Positions 35,784-43,762 of a stretch of DNA of 64,000 nucleotides are shown in pieces. Where the stretch lies: contig DATBKU010000084.1 of NCBI GenBank assembly GCA_036555725.1, positions 1-64,000 on the forward strand, read 5' to 3'. Source of the DNA: CALAED01 sp036555725 (GTDB lineage Bacteria > Actinomycetota > Actinomycetes > Streptosporangiales > Streptosporangiaceae). Position 1 is the first letter of the stretch; each line of letters begins with the position of its first letter. Both the position numbers and the translations under genes were made by a program. The notes beneath the pieces are model-generated. The model worked only from the letters and a program-made list of their open reading frames with translations, had not been told where the DNA came from and ran no database searches.

Positions 35784-37622
35784 TTATCGACCGCGCACGG
35801 TGAGCCGAAGCTCACTCAATTCGGAATCGCCGTGAATTACCGTATTCCGCGAAGGATACGGCGGTGCTGCCACGGGTGAGCCGAGGAATCCCTCCTTGAT
35901 CGGCGGGGCCAGCCGTTCCGAATCGCTGCCGATCTCCAGCAGCAGCCGATGGCCGGCGGGCAGGAGATAGGCGAACGGCGCGAGGCTGAAGCGCAACGTC
36001 ACCGGTTCTCCCGGCGGCAGCGGTTCGGCCCGGGTGTGATCATGGACGATCTCGGTCGGGTTCGACCGGTCGGGGTCCACGCGGCGGTGGGAGGCCAGCA
36101 GGCCGCCCACGCTGAGCACCCGGCTCCGCCCCCCAGGCGAGGGGGACACCGCCGACAGCCGCACCTGGACGTACGTGTCCGGCGCGGTGGCGATCATCCG
36201 GAGCGTGAGGTCCACCGGGCCGACGAGATGGTGGTCGTCCGGGACGGGGTCGCTCAGGTAGCCGAGCACACACGCCTCGTACCGCTCGATCTCCTTCGGA
36301 TAGAGCATGCCGCGCGGAAAGGCCAGCCAGGAGCGAGCCTCGTCGCGCTCCGCCGGAGCCGGCGACGGCGACGGCGAGCCGAGCGGAACCGGCGACAGCG
36401 ATCCGTGCACGTCGTCGCCCGCCCCTTCGGGACGCTCGGGGCGCAGCCGGAACCGCAGCGCGCTCGCGTCGGGCGGCGGCCAGTCGGTCGCGTGCTCCCA
36501 CCGTTCCGCCCCGTGCAGCCAGTACCGTACGGGCGGCAGCGCGTCGTAGCCGTTGTCGACGCCGCGCACGACGTGATCGAAGTAGGCGACCGCCTCGGTC
36601 TGGAATCGGGTGTACGGCCAGCCGAGGTAGGCCGGGGCCACGAGCAGCCGCTTCGGCGCCGTGATCCGGTGCCATGCCTCGAACGCGCCGAACAGGTGGG
36701 TGCCCACCATGCCCCAGTCGCAGCCGAGCAGCACCGGCACCTCGATCTTGTCCAGCGTGGGCCAGGCCGAGGACCGGTGGTAGTCGGGCCCGTCGAACGG
36801 CTCGTCGACGGCCAGCCGCGCGTACTGCTTCAGCCAGGACCGCGGCGGGTGCAGGCGGCGGGGCAGTACCGGGCCCAGCTTGGGCATCAGCCGGCTGTAC
36901 GCGCGCGGCAGCAGCGGGTTGGCCAGCACGTAGCTCATCAGGTGCCGCAGGAACGGGGGGATCCGCAGCTCCTGGAGGCTGCCGTTGATGGCGAAGTAGT
37001 CGGCGAGGAAGTCCGCGGTGAGCGCCCCGCCGTGGTAGGCGAGATGCCGGTAGAGGTCGGTGAGCGAGCCGAAGGGGAAGATCGCCTTCAGGTGCGGCGG
37101 CCGCAGCCCGGCGACCAGCAGCTGGCTCATCCCGAAGTACGACATCCCCGTCATGGCGATGTTGCCGTCGCACCAGGGCTGGACCGCGGCCCACTCGATC
37201 GCCGCGCAGATGTCCTCGCCCTCGGTGCCGATCGGCCGGAACTCGCCCTCCGACCCGCCCGTGCCCCGCGCGTTGACGACCAGGACGGGGTAGCCGCAGG
37301 CGGCGAGGTACCGGACCGAGCCGACCTCGTTGCAGGGTGCGGGCGCACCCGTGGTCATGAGGTCGCGCTTGTACGGGCTCCAGGCGACGAGCGCCGGCTG
37401 CGGCTCCGTGGTGACCGGGTGGTAGAGGTCGGCGCGTAGTGTGACGCCGTCCGGCATCGGGATGGGGACATCCGCGCGCATGCGCACACGGCGGCGCGGC
37501 TCCGGGGCCGGATCGGGCGTCCAGCCGGCCAGCTGCGGGCCGTAGAGCCACGTGTGCGGCGGTATCAGCGGGCCCCGCGGCTCGGCTCCGTTCCGGGCCC
37601 GTGTTCTCTCTCGCGGCCTCAT
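35784..37622 (-). CDS. CocE/NonD family hydrolase (S15 X-Pro peptidase fold)
   Basis: A serine hydrolase of 612 residues. The alpha/beta domain carries the nucleophile Ser161 in MTGMSYFGMSQ and the oxyanion-type ARGTGGSEGEF loop. A helical cap and the C-terminal jelly-roll beta domain (from about residue 440) complete the CocE/X-prolyl aminopeptidase architecture. Family members cleave esters (cocaine), acyl amides or X-Pro peptides. Located between the LuxR and alpha/beta-hydrolase genes, it may trim or deprotect the product, or inactivate it; this is inference. The ATG at 37622 follows GAAGGG. Confidence 0.85.
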   Translation of the reverse strand: MRPRERTRARNGAEPRGPLIPPHTWLYGPQLAGWTPDPAPEPRRRVRMRADVPIPMPDGVTLRADLYHPVTTEPQPALVAWSPYKRDLMTTGAPAPCNEVGSVRYLAACGYPVLVVNARGTGGSEGEFRPIGTEGEDICAAIEWAAVQPWCDGNIAMTGMSYFGMSQLLVAGLRPPHLKAIFPFGSLTDLYRHLAYHGGALTADFLADYFAINGSLQELRIPPFLRHLMSYVLANPLLPRAYSRLMPKLGPVLPRRLHPPRSWLKQYARLAVDEPFDGPDYHRSSAWPTLDKIEVPVLLGCDWGMVGTHLFGAFEAWHRITAPKRLLVAPAYLGWPYTRFQTEAVAYFDHVVRGVDNGYDALPPVRYWLHGAERWEHATDWPPPDASALRFRLRPERPEGAGDDVHGSLSPVPLGSPSPSPAPAERDEARSWLAFPRGMLYPKEIERYEACVLGYLSDPVPDDHHLVGPVDLTLRMIATAPDTYVQVRLSAVSPSPGGRSRVLSVGGLLASHRRVDPDRSNPTEIVHDHTRAEPLPPGEPVTLRFSLAPFAYLLPAGHRLLLEIGSDSERLAPPIKEGFLGSPVAAPPYPSRNTVIHGDSELSELRLTVRGR

Positions 37623-37659
37623 CTGGCACCCTTCGCGCGACGTGGGGAGCTGGTACCCG

Positions 37660-38568
37660 TCACCGCGCGGATGAACCGGTGGCCCGCGGCCGCGGCGCCG
37701 GTTCCGTGCCGAGCCAGTCGCACATGACCTTGATCAGCCGTAGCGGCGCCTCGACGTGCGGCGTGTGGCCGACCCCGTCGAGGGTCTCGAAGCGCCAGTC
37801 CGGACGGCTCGACCGCAGCCGGTCGAGGGCCGTGGGCGGCACCACGCGGTCGCTGCTGCCGTGCACGACCAGGGCCGGGGCCGAGACCGACTCGACCGTG
37901 TTCAGCGCGCGCGAGGGCTGGCGTACGTAGTCGACCAGCGAGTGCGCTGCCTCGGCGAAGCCGTCCTCCCGGTCCGGGAGCCGAGCGCGCGAGGATGCGA
38001 CGCGGGTGGCGGCCGAGACGATCTGCTGCGGGACGCGGTCCGGCTCGGCACAGCCCAGCCGTAACATCCGCCGGACCAGTTCCTCCGGCGAGCAGTCCCG
38101 GCGACGCGGCACCAACACGCGGTCGACGTCACGGTTGCCGAGGACGGCCCGCATGATCGCCCCACGCGGATCACCCCGGCCCATGGGGGGGCACGGCAGC
38201 CACGGCGCCAGCAGCACCAGCCGGGCCACCCGCTCCGGCAGCGCGGCGGCGAGATGCAGGGCGAGCGTGGCGCCCATCGAGTTGCCGACCAGGGTGGCCG
38301 GTGCGTCGCCCGGCTCCGCCTCGGCGAGGAAGCGGGTCATCAGCCGCACGTTGGCCTCCATCGACGCCGACCGCCCCGCCAGCAGGCTGCGGCCGAACCC
38401 GGGCAGGTCCGGACACACGACCCGGCCGTACCGGGTCAGCCGCTCACCCACGATCAGCCAGTTCGCGTGCGAGCCGCCCAAGCCGTGTAACAGCACCATC
38501 GGGGGGCCTGTGCCGCCGAACTCCGCGACGTGCAGCGGACCGCCCAAGTTGAGCAGGCTGTACCTCAT
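37660..38568 (-). CDS. Alpha/beta-fold hydrolase
   Basis: A 302-residue serine hydrolase: oxyanion-side VLLHGLGGSHANW, nucleophile Ser97 in GNSMGA, acid Asp in VVHGSSDRVV and His in GVGHTPHVE. It resembles MhpC or haloperoxidase-like hydrolases that act on small ester or C-C bonds. It starts 3 bp after the flavin reductase stop and so is co-transcribed with it. A role in releasing or cyclising the polyketide is possible, as the PKS has no terminal thioesterase. Confidence 0.85.
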   Translation of the reverse strand: MRYSLLNLGGPLHVAEFGGTGPPMVLLHGLGGSHANWLIVGERLTRYGRVVCPDLPGFGRSLLAGRSASMEANVRLMTRFLAEAEPGDAPATLVGNSMGATLALHLAAALPERVARLVLLAPWLPCPPMGRGDPRGAIMRAVLGNRDVDRVLVPRRRDCSPEELVRRMLRLGCAEPDRVPQQIVSAATRVASSRARLPDREDGFAEAAHSLVDYVRQPSRALNTVESVSAPALVVHGSSDRVVPPTALDRLRSSRPDWRFETLDGVGHTPHVEAPLRLIKVMCDWLGTEPAPRPRATGSSAR

Positions 38569-38571
38569 CGA

Positions 38572-39114
38572 TCACGCCAGCCTTCCGTAGTCGCCCCGGT
38601 AGAAGGTCAACGGCCGGTCGTCGCGCTGTACCCCCAGGTCGCACACGGCGCCGAGGATGATCAGGTGGTCTCCGCCGCTCATCACCCCGGCGATGTGGCA
38701 CTCCAGGTAGGCGAGCGCGTCGCGCAGGATCGGCGAGGCCGTCACCCCCTCGCGCACCGGCACTCCGGCGAACCGGTCGACGCGGGCGCCGGCGAACTGC
38801 CGGGACACATGCGCCTGGTCCGCCCCGAGGATGTTGATCGCGAACGCCCCGGCCTGTTGCAGCGGACCGCACACGTGGGCGTCGTTGTGCACGCAGAACA
38901 GCACCAGCGGCGGGTCGAGCGACACGGACGTGAAGGAGTTCGCGGTCACCCCGACGAAGGTGTCGTCGGCGCATGCTGTCGCCACGGTGACGCCGGTGAC
39001 GAAACGGCCGAGCACCCCCCGTAAGGCCTCCCGGGAGAGGCCGTCGTCGTGGAGACCGTTATGTGCGTCGACGGGGGACGGTCGTCCGGCCGGCTGGATC
39101 ACGCTCCTGGGCAT
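38572..39114 (-). CDS. Flavin reductase (FADH2 supply for halogenases)
   Basis: Cytoplasmic NAD(P)H:flavin oxidoreductase of the short-chain flavin reductase (HpaC/SsuE-like domain) family, 180 residues. The signature is LRGVLGRFVTGVTVATA followed by GVTANSFTSVSLDPPLVLFCV (flavin phosphate loop) and the GDHLIILGAV C-terminal segment. Flavin-dependent halogenases need free FADH2 from such a partner, and three halogenase-like genes lie in this cluster. Start ATG 39114 is inferred from domain extent; the site is weak and GTG starts just upstream are possible. Confidence 0.88.
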   Translation of the reverse strand: MPRSVIQPAGRPSPVDAHNGLHDDGLSREALRGVLGRFVTGVTVATACADDTFVGVTANSFTSVSLDPPLVLFCVHNDAHVCGPLQQAGAFAINILGADQAHVSRQFAGARVDRFAGVPVREGVTASPILRDALAYLECHIAGVMSGGDHLIILGAVCDLGVQRDDRPLTFYRGDYGRLA

Positions 39115-39298
39115 CACCAATCCATTCACCAATCCACACAGTCGGTACGAGCCGGCAGGCCCGCGTACACCACCGAATCTAGGTCCGCGCCGCCCCGAGG
39201 GGCTTCCCCCACGCTGATGACCTTCGGCGGCCCTTTCGGCGAGCGCGTCTCGTCCCTTGGGTCCGCCCCGGATCCGCCACACGACGGTTTGCTAATCA

Positions 39299-39312
39299 AG
39301 TGAGCGCTCATT
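39299..39312. promoter_or_regulatory. Palindromic operator TGAGCGCTCA before the TetR gene
   Basis: A perfect 10-bp palindrome at 39301-39310, with one further matching pair outside, lies 14 bp before the TetR start. It is in the divergent region with the flavin reductase gene. Its position over the ribosome-binding side suggests autorepression and control of both transcripts. The ligand could be the pathway product (inference). Confidence 0.6.
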
Positions 39313-39324
39313 AAATTTGGAGAC

Positions 39325-40023
39325 ATGGCGGAACACCGCGCGGGCCGCCGTCCCGGCCGACCACCGAGGAGCACCGCCCCGCCCACCAGGGAGCGGCTGC
39401 TCGACGCCGCCCTGGACCTGTTCGCCGAGAAGGGCTTCGCGGCGACGTCGGTCCGGCAGATCGCCGAGGCCGTCGGCGTCCGCGACAGCGCGATCTACGG
39501 CCACTTCAGCGGCAAGCAGGAGATCTTCGACACCCTGCTCGGCTCGGTCGGGCTGCTCGAGCTGGGGGCCGTGGGCACCGACGCCGCGACGCTGGCCGAG
39601 CTGGGCCCGGCGCGGGCGTTGCCGGCCCTGGCCGGCCGGGTGATCGACGCCTTCGACCAGCCGCGGGCACGTAAGTTCGCGAGCGTCATGATGCGCGAGG
39701 GCCTGTACGGCCGGGCCGCCGGCAGCCGCAGCCTGGCCCAGTCCATCGCCGACGTGCAGGCCCAACTGCACGAGCCGTTCCGCCACTGGGCGAAGGCCGG
39801 GCTGTTGCGCGACGACTTCCCGCCGGAGCAGCTCGTGTGGGAGCTGCTCGCCCCGCTGGCCAACATCCGGTTCGTCTACCTGCACGCCCAGGCGACGCCG
39901 GAGGAACGGCGGGACGGGCGCGAATTCGCCGAGCGGCACGTCCGATTCTTCCTGGCCTGTGTGCTCCGGGAGCCCGGGGAAGGGGCGCCCCGAGATCCCC
40001 AGCGCGCAGCCTCCCCCGACTGA
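39325..40023 (+). CDS. TetR/AcrR-family transcriptional repressor
   Basis: A 232-residue dimeric repressor. The N-terminal helix-turn-helix reads RERLLDAALDLFAEKGFAATSVRQIAEAVGVRDSAIYGHFSGKQEIFD, the standard TetR signature. The C-terminal helices are the ligand pocket. GGAG precedes the ATG. It is the first gene of a TetR-ABC-exporter operon (14 bp to the ATPase), the usual arrangement for product-inducible self-export. Confidence 0.93.
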   Translation: MAEHRAGRRPGRPPRSTAPPTRERLLDAALDLFAEKGFAATSVRQIAEAVGVRDSAIYGHFSGKQEIFDTLLGSVGLLELGAVGTDAATLAELGPARALPALAGRVIDAFDQPRARKFASVMMREGLYGRAAGSRSLAQSIADVQAQLHEPFRHWAKAGLLRDDFPPEQLVWELLAPLANIRFVYLHAQATPEERRDGREFAERHVRFFLACVLREPGEGAPRDPQRAASPD

Positions 40024-40037
40024 CCCAAGGAGGACAG

Positions 40038-41039
40038 ATGGCTACCACGACGGCGGGCTCGGAGTCCGTCAGATCCGAATCGCCCTTGCCCCCCGTAATG
40101 CTCGACGGAGTCACGGCGTCCTTCTCCAGACGCGGCCACGAGCCGGTGGTGGCGGTCCGGGACCTGTCCTTCGAGATCTCCCGTGGGCTGATCTTCTGTC
40201 TGCTCGGCCCCAACGGATCGGGCAAGACCACCACGGTCAACATGATCTGCGGGCTGCTCGCACCCAAGCGGGGCGACATCCGCGTGTACGGGCACAGCCC
40301 GTCCCGCGAGCGCCGGGAGGTGCTGCGCCGGCTGTCGGTCGTGCCGCAGGAGACCGCGCTGTACGACAGCCTCACCGGGCGCGAGAACCTCGGCTTCCAC
40401 GCCCACTACTACGGCGTGCCCAAGGGCGAGGTGGCCGACCGCATCGCCCGCGCGCTCGACGTCGTCCAGCTCACCGACCGCCAGCATGATCGGGTCGGCA
40501 CGTACTCGGGCGGCATGCAGCGCCGGCTGGCGCTCGGCCGGGCCCTGCTCACCGCGCCCGACCTGCTGCTGCTCGACGAGCCGACGCTCGGCGTCGATGT
40601 GCAGTCGCGCCGGGCCATCTGGGACCGCGTTCGGGAGCTGGCCGACGCCGGCACCTCGGTGCTGCTCACCACGAACTACATGGAGGAGGCCGAGGAGCTC
40701 GCCGACGACATCATGATCATCGACCGCGGCGCGAGGGTGGCCAGGGGATCGCTGGACGAGCTGCGGGCCATGGTCGCCCGGCAGCGCCTCATCCTGCACT
40801 TCCCCGGCTCCGAGGCGGCGCAGCGGGCGCAGGCGACGCTGGCCGCGCAGCAGCAGGTCAACGTGCGCGACAGCACGCTGGAGGTGGAGCTGGACGACCC
40901 GCGGGAGGCACTGCGGCTGGTCGGGGTGATCAACGACCGGCTGAGCGGGCTGAGCGAGGGCCCGCAGCGGTTCGAGTTCAAGGAGTCGAACCTCCAGGAC
41001 GTGTTCCTCCGGTTCACCGGCCGCGAGCTGCGCGACTGA
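40038..41039 (+). CDS. ABC exporter ATP-binding subunit (DrrA-like)
   Basis: ATPase of an ABC-2 type drug exporter, 333 residues. Walker A is LGPNGSGKTTT, the signature is YSGGMQRRL, Walker B is LLLLDEPTLGVDVQSR, and the switch region reads TTNYMEEAEELAD. The C-terminal extension (about 240-333) is typical of DrrA proteins. Start at ATG 40038 has a perfect AAGGAGG; longer frames upstream overlap the TetR gene. It works with the next two permeases, probably in export of the halogenated product. Confidence 0.94.
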   Translation: MATTTAGSESVRSESPLPPVMLDGVTASFSRRGHEPVVAVRDLSFEISRGLIFCLLGPNGSGKTTTVNMICGLLAPKRGDIRVYGHSPSRERREVLRRLSVVPQETALYDSLTGRENLGFHAHYYGVPKGEVADRIARALDVVQLTDRQHDRVGTYSGGMQRRLALGRALLTAPDLLLLDEPTLGVDVQSRRAIWDRVRELADAGTSVLLTTNYMEEAEELADDIMIIDRGARVARGSLDELRAMVARQRLILHFPGSEAAQRAQATLAAQQQVNVRDSTLEVELDDPREALRLVGVINDRLSGLSEGPQRFEFKESNLQDVFLRFTGRELRD

Positions 41040-41068
41040 CCCCGATTCGAGGAGGGAGGCGAATCACG

Positions 41069-42196
41069 ATGCTGTCCGCGACGTTGGCCATGGTCCGCAA
41101 GGACCTGCTGGCCACCCGCCGCCACCCGCTCTTTCTGGTGATCAGTGTGCTCGTCCCCGTGGCGTTCGTGTTCCTGTACGCGCTGATCGTCCAGGCGGCG
41201 ACCACGATTCCGCTCGCGGTCGCGCAGGAGTCCCACGGCCCGTACAGCGACCGGTTCGTGCAGACCCTGCAGACGATGCGCAGCGAGGACGGCAAGGCGT
41301 GGGAGCTGCACCGGATGAGCCCCGACAAGGCCGCGGCGGCGTACCGATCCGGCGATGTGGTGGGCATGCTGCGCATCCCGGCGTCGTTCGACCGCGACGC
41401 GGCCGCCGGGCGTGCGCAGGTGCAGCTGTCGGTGCTCAACATCAACTCCGACATCAGCAAGAACTACCAGCTCCGCGTCGAGCACGCGATCAACGCGATG
41501 CACACCCAGGCCGACCCGGCGCACTCGGTACAGATCCAGGAGCATCCGCGGTGGGCCAGGGACATGAGCTTCAGCCGCTATATGGGTGCCGGCCTGCTGA
41601 TGTTCGCGATCATCTACGCGGCCATGGTGAACACCGGGAACCTGGTCGCCCGGGAGTGGGAGGAGCGCACGGCCAAGAACGTCGTGCTGTCCCCCCGCGG
41701 CCTGATGCCGCTGATCCTGGGCAAGTGGCTGACGATGTTCGTGCAGACGGTGGTGAGCGTGGCGCTGGTGGTGATCGCGCTGAAGTTCGCCCTGCACTAT
41801 CCGATCTCGCGGCTGGGCCCGGCCACCTGGGGACCGATCGCGATGCTTGTGCTGTACGGCGCGGCGTTCGGCGTGCTGCTAGGCACCGCGCTGCGCCGCT
41901 CGCTCGTGCTCGTCCCGGTGGCGGCCGTGCTGACGCTGCTGCATTTCCTGCTCGTCGGCTTCGAGTCGTACATGCGGGGCTACGCGCACGGCGGGCTCGT
42001 GGAGGTGCTGTGGCAGAGCACCCGCTGGTGGCCGGTCGCCGCGGTGACCGACCAGATCCGGTTCGCAGTGGAAGGGCTGCGGCCGGTGCAGACGATCCCG
42101 CAATACATGCTCTGGATGGCCGTGCTGGTGGTCGTGCTGACCGCCGCCGCCGTACGGGTGCTGCGCACGCGGCTGCGCTTCACGCAGGGGCAGTGA
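41069..42196 (+). CDS. ABC-2 type exporter permease 1
   Basis: A 375-residue membrane subunit with one N-terminal helix (LFLVISVLVPVAFVFLYALI), a large outside domain (residues 45-180) and about five more helices in the C-terminal half, such as LLMFAIIYAAMVNTGNLVAREWEERT. This is the ABC-2 / YhgE-like layout. GAGGAGGGAGG lies upstream of the ATG. It pairs with permease 2, giving a heterodimeric exporter. Confidence 0.9.
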   Translation: MLSATLAMVRKDLLATRRHPLFLVISVLVPVAFVFLYALIVQAATTIPLAVAQESHGPYSDRFVQTLQTMRSEDGKAWELHRMSPDKAAAAYRSGDVVGMLRIPASFDRDAAAGRAQVQLSVLNINSDISKNYQLRVEHAINAMHTQADPAHSVQIQEHPRWARDMSFSRYMGAGLLMFAIIYAAMVNTGNLVAREWEERTAKNVVLSPRGLMPLILGKWLTMFVQTVVSVALVVIALKFALHYPISRLGPATWGPIAMLVLYGAAFGVLLGTALRRSLVLVPVAAVLTLLHFLLVGFESYMRGYAHGGLVEVLWQSTRWWPVAAVTDQIRFAVEGLRPVQTIPQYMLWMAVLVVVLTAAAVRVLRTRLRFTQGQ

Positions 42197-42209
42197 GGGG
42201 AGGCTTTCG

Positions 42210-43310
42210 ATGATCCTGCACGCGATACTCGCGACGTTCCGGCGCGACCTGTTGCTGCTGCGGCGGCAGCGCGCGCTCGTCATCCAGGCGGTGATCGTTC
42301 CGCTGGCGATGCTGATCCTGGCCACCATGGTGTACGGCGGCGTGGGCGACTCCTACCCCATCGCCCTGGCGAACGAGTCGAACAGCCCGCAGGGGCGGGC
42401 CGCCGAGCAGGCGATCCGGAACGTACGGTCCGACATCACGCCGTACTTCACCATCATCGAAACCGATCCGGCCAAGGCCCGCGACGATCTGCGGTGGGGC
42501 CGCATCAACGTGCTGGTCGTGATCCCGCACGACTTCGCGCAGACCCGGCGGCTCCAGCTCGAGTCGTTCAACGTCAACGCCGACGCCGCCAAGAACTACC
42601 GGGGCCGGCTGGAGATGGCCGTCAACCAGATGCCGGGCGGGACCGGCGGGCTGACGATCACGGACAAGGTCAACCGCGCCGAGCCCCATACCGTGTGGCG
42701 TTCGGCGTTCCTCGGTGGCAGCAGCGTGCTGCTCGCGCTGTGGTTCGGCGCGCTGCTGGTCGCCTCCAACCTGTTCGTCCTCGAACGGGAAGGGCGCACG
42801 CGCAAGGAGATCCTGCTCACCCCGCTGAGCCCGGTGGCCTCGGGGATCGGCAACATCATGGCGACGGTCGTGGTCAGCCTGCTGTTCTCGCTGCCGCCGC
42901 TCGGACTGGCGTACTGGATCGCGCACTTCGATGTGGGCCTGGGCCGGCTGCTGCTGGCGTACCTGGGCATGCTGCCCACGATGGTGGCCTGCGCCGGGAT
43001 CGGGTTGCTGGCCGGTCACCTGCTCAAGTACTTCCGCGCCTCGCAGCCGGTGGTCACGCTGGGCTCGATCGTCACGTTCTTCGTGTGCGGCGGGTTCAGC
43101 ATGGTGGCGTACCTGCCGCCGGCGGCGCGGGTGTTCAGCGTCGGCTGGCCGTTCTCGCGGATCTTCACCTGGTTCAATCCGTTCCTGCAGGGTTTCGGTG
43201 ACCTCGGGGTGACGCAGCTGCTCGTGACGATCGCGGCCGCGGTCGTCGCGCTGCTGCCGCTCGGCTGGGTGTACGCCCGGGAGCGGCGCCAGGGAGCCCA
43301 GCCCGGTTGA
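42210..43310 (+). CDS. ABC-2 type exporter permease 2
   Basis: A 366-residue paralogue of permease 1 with the same layout: N-terminal helix VIQAVIVPLAMLILATMVYG, an extracytoplasmic domain beginning YPIALANESNSPQG, and a C-terminal multi-helix region (ALWFGALLVASNLFVLEREGRTRKEI). The start is 13 bp after permease 1, preceded by GAGGGGAGG. Last gene of the TetR-exporter operon, closed by a strong terminator. Confidence 0.9.
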   Translation: MILHAILATFRRDLLLLRRQRALVIQAVIVPLAMLILATMVYGGVGDSYPIALANESNSPQGRAAEQAIRNVRSDITPYFTIIETDPAKARDDLRWGRINVLVVIPHDFAQTRRLQLESFNVNADAAKNYRGRLEMAVNQMPGGTGGLTITDKVNRAEPHTVWRSAFLGGSSVLLALWFGALLVASNLFVLEREGRTRKEILLTPLSPVASGIGNIMATVVVSLLFSLPPLGLAYWIAHFDVGLGRLLLAYLGMLPTMVACAGIGLLAGHLLKYFRASQPVVTLGSIVTFFVCGGFSMVAYLPPAARVFSVGWPFSRIFTWFNPFLQGFGDLGVTQLLVTIAAAVVALLPLGWVYARERRQGAQPG

Positions 43311-43323
43311 GGCGCCCACGGCG

Positions 43324-43357
43324 AAGGGACCGGAGCCGGGTCGGCTCCGGTCCCTTT
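43324..43357. terminator. Strong bidirectional terminator between exporter and PKS operons
   Basis: GGGACCGGAGCC (43326-43337), loop GGGTC, then its perfect complement (43343-43354), extended by AA/TT and followed by a T-run on the plus strand. Rightward exporter and leftward PKS operon transcripts both end here. Confidence 0.88.
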
Positions 43358-43369
43358 CGGGTGCCGGGT

Positions 43370-43762
43370 TCAGTACTCGCTCATGGTGCGCAGGTCGCCG
43401 ATGAGCGCCTGGTAGGCCGAGGACTGGAAGACCGGGATCATCGTGAGCAGGCTCGCCTTGTCACCCGAGACCTGCAGCTCCCCGGTCGCGAACCCGGTCG
43501 CCGGGTGCAGCTCGCCCTCCTGGAGCCGGACGCTGCTGTCGTACGACATCGTGACCGTGAACGAGGGCTCGTCCAGCGCGCCGCGACGGGCCTGCACGAT
43601 CCGGCCGTCCTCGATCTTGAGGTAGTACCGGATGTCGCCGGCCTCGGGCGGGTCGGTGATGACGTACTGCGCGCCGATGTTGGCACCGGGCCGTTCCTCC
43701 TCCTTGCCGGCCCGCTGCTCGAGCTCATTGAAGTAGTCGTCGGACAGGTACTTGACCTTCAC
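43370..43762 (-). CDS. SCP2-like sterol-carrier domain protein
   Basis: A 130-residue single-domain protein with the SCP2 fold: QYVITDPPEAGDIRYYLKIEDGRIVQARRG, then EPSFTVTMSYDSSVRLQEGELHPATGFATGELQVSGDKA. These proteins bind hydrophobic ligands such as fatty acyl-CoA. Its ATG overlaps the P450 stop (ATGA), so it is translationally coupled and the last gene of the biosynthetic operon. It could ferry the lipophilic polyketide or a substrate to the P450 (inference). Confidence 0.85.
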   Translation of the reverse strand: MKVKYLSDDYFNELEQRAGKEEERPGANIGAQYVITDPPEAGDIRYYLKIEDGRIVQARRGALDEPSFTVTMSYDSSVRLQEGELHPATGFATGELQVSGDKASLLTMIPVFQSSAYQALIGDLRTMSEY

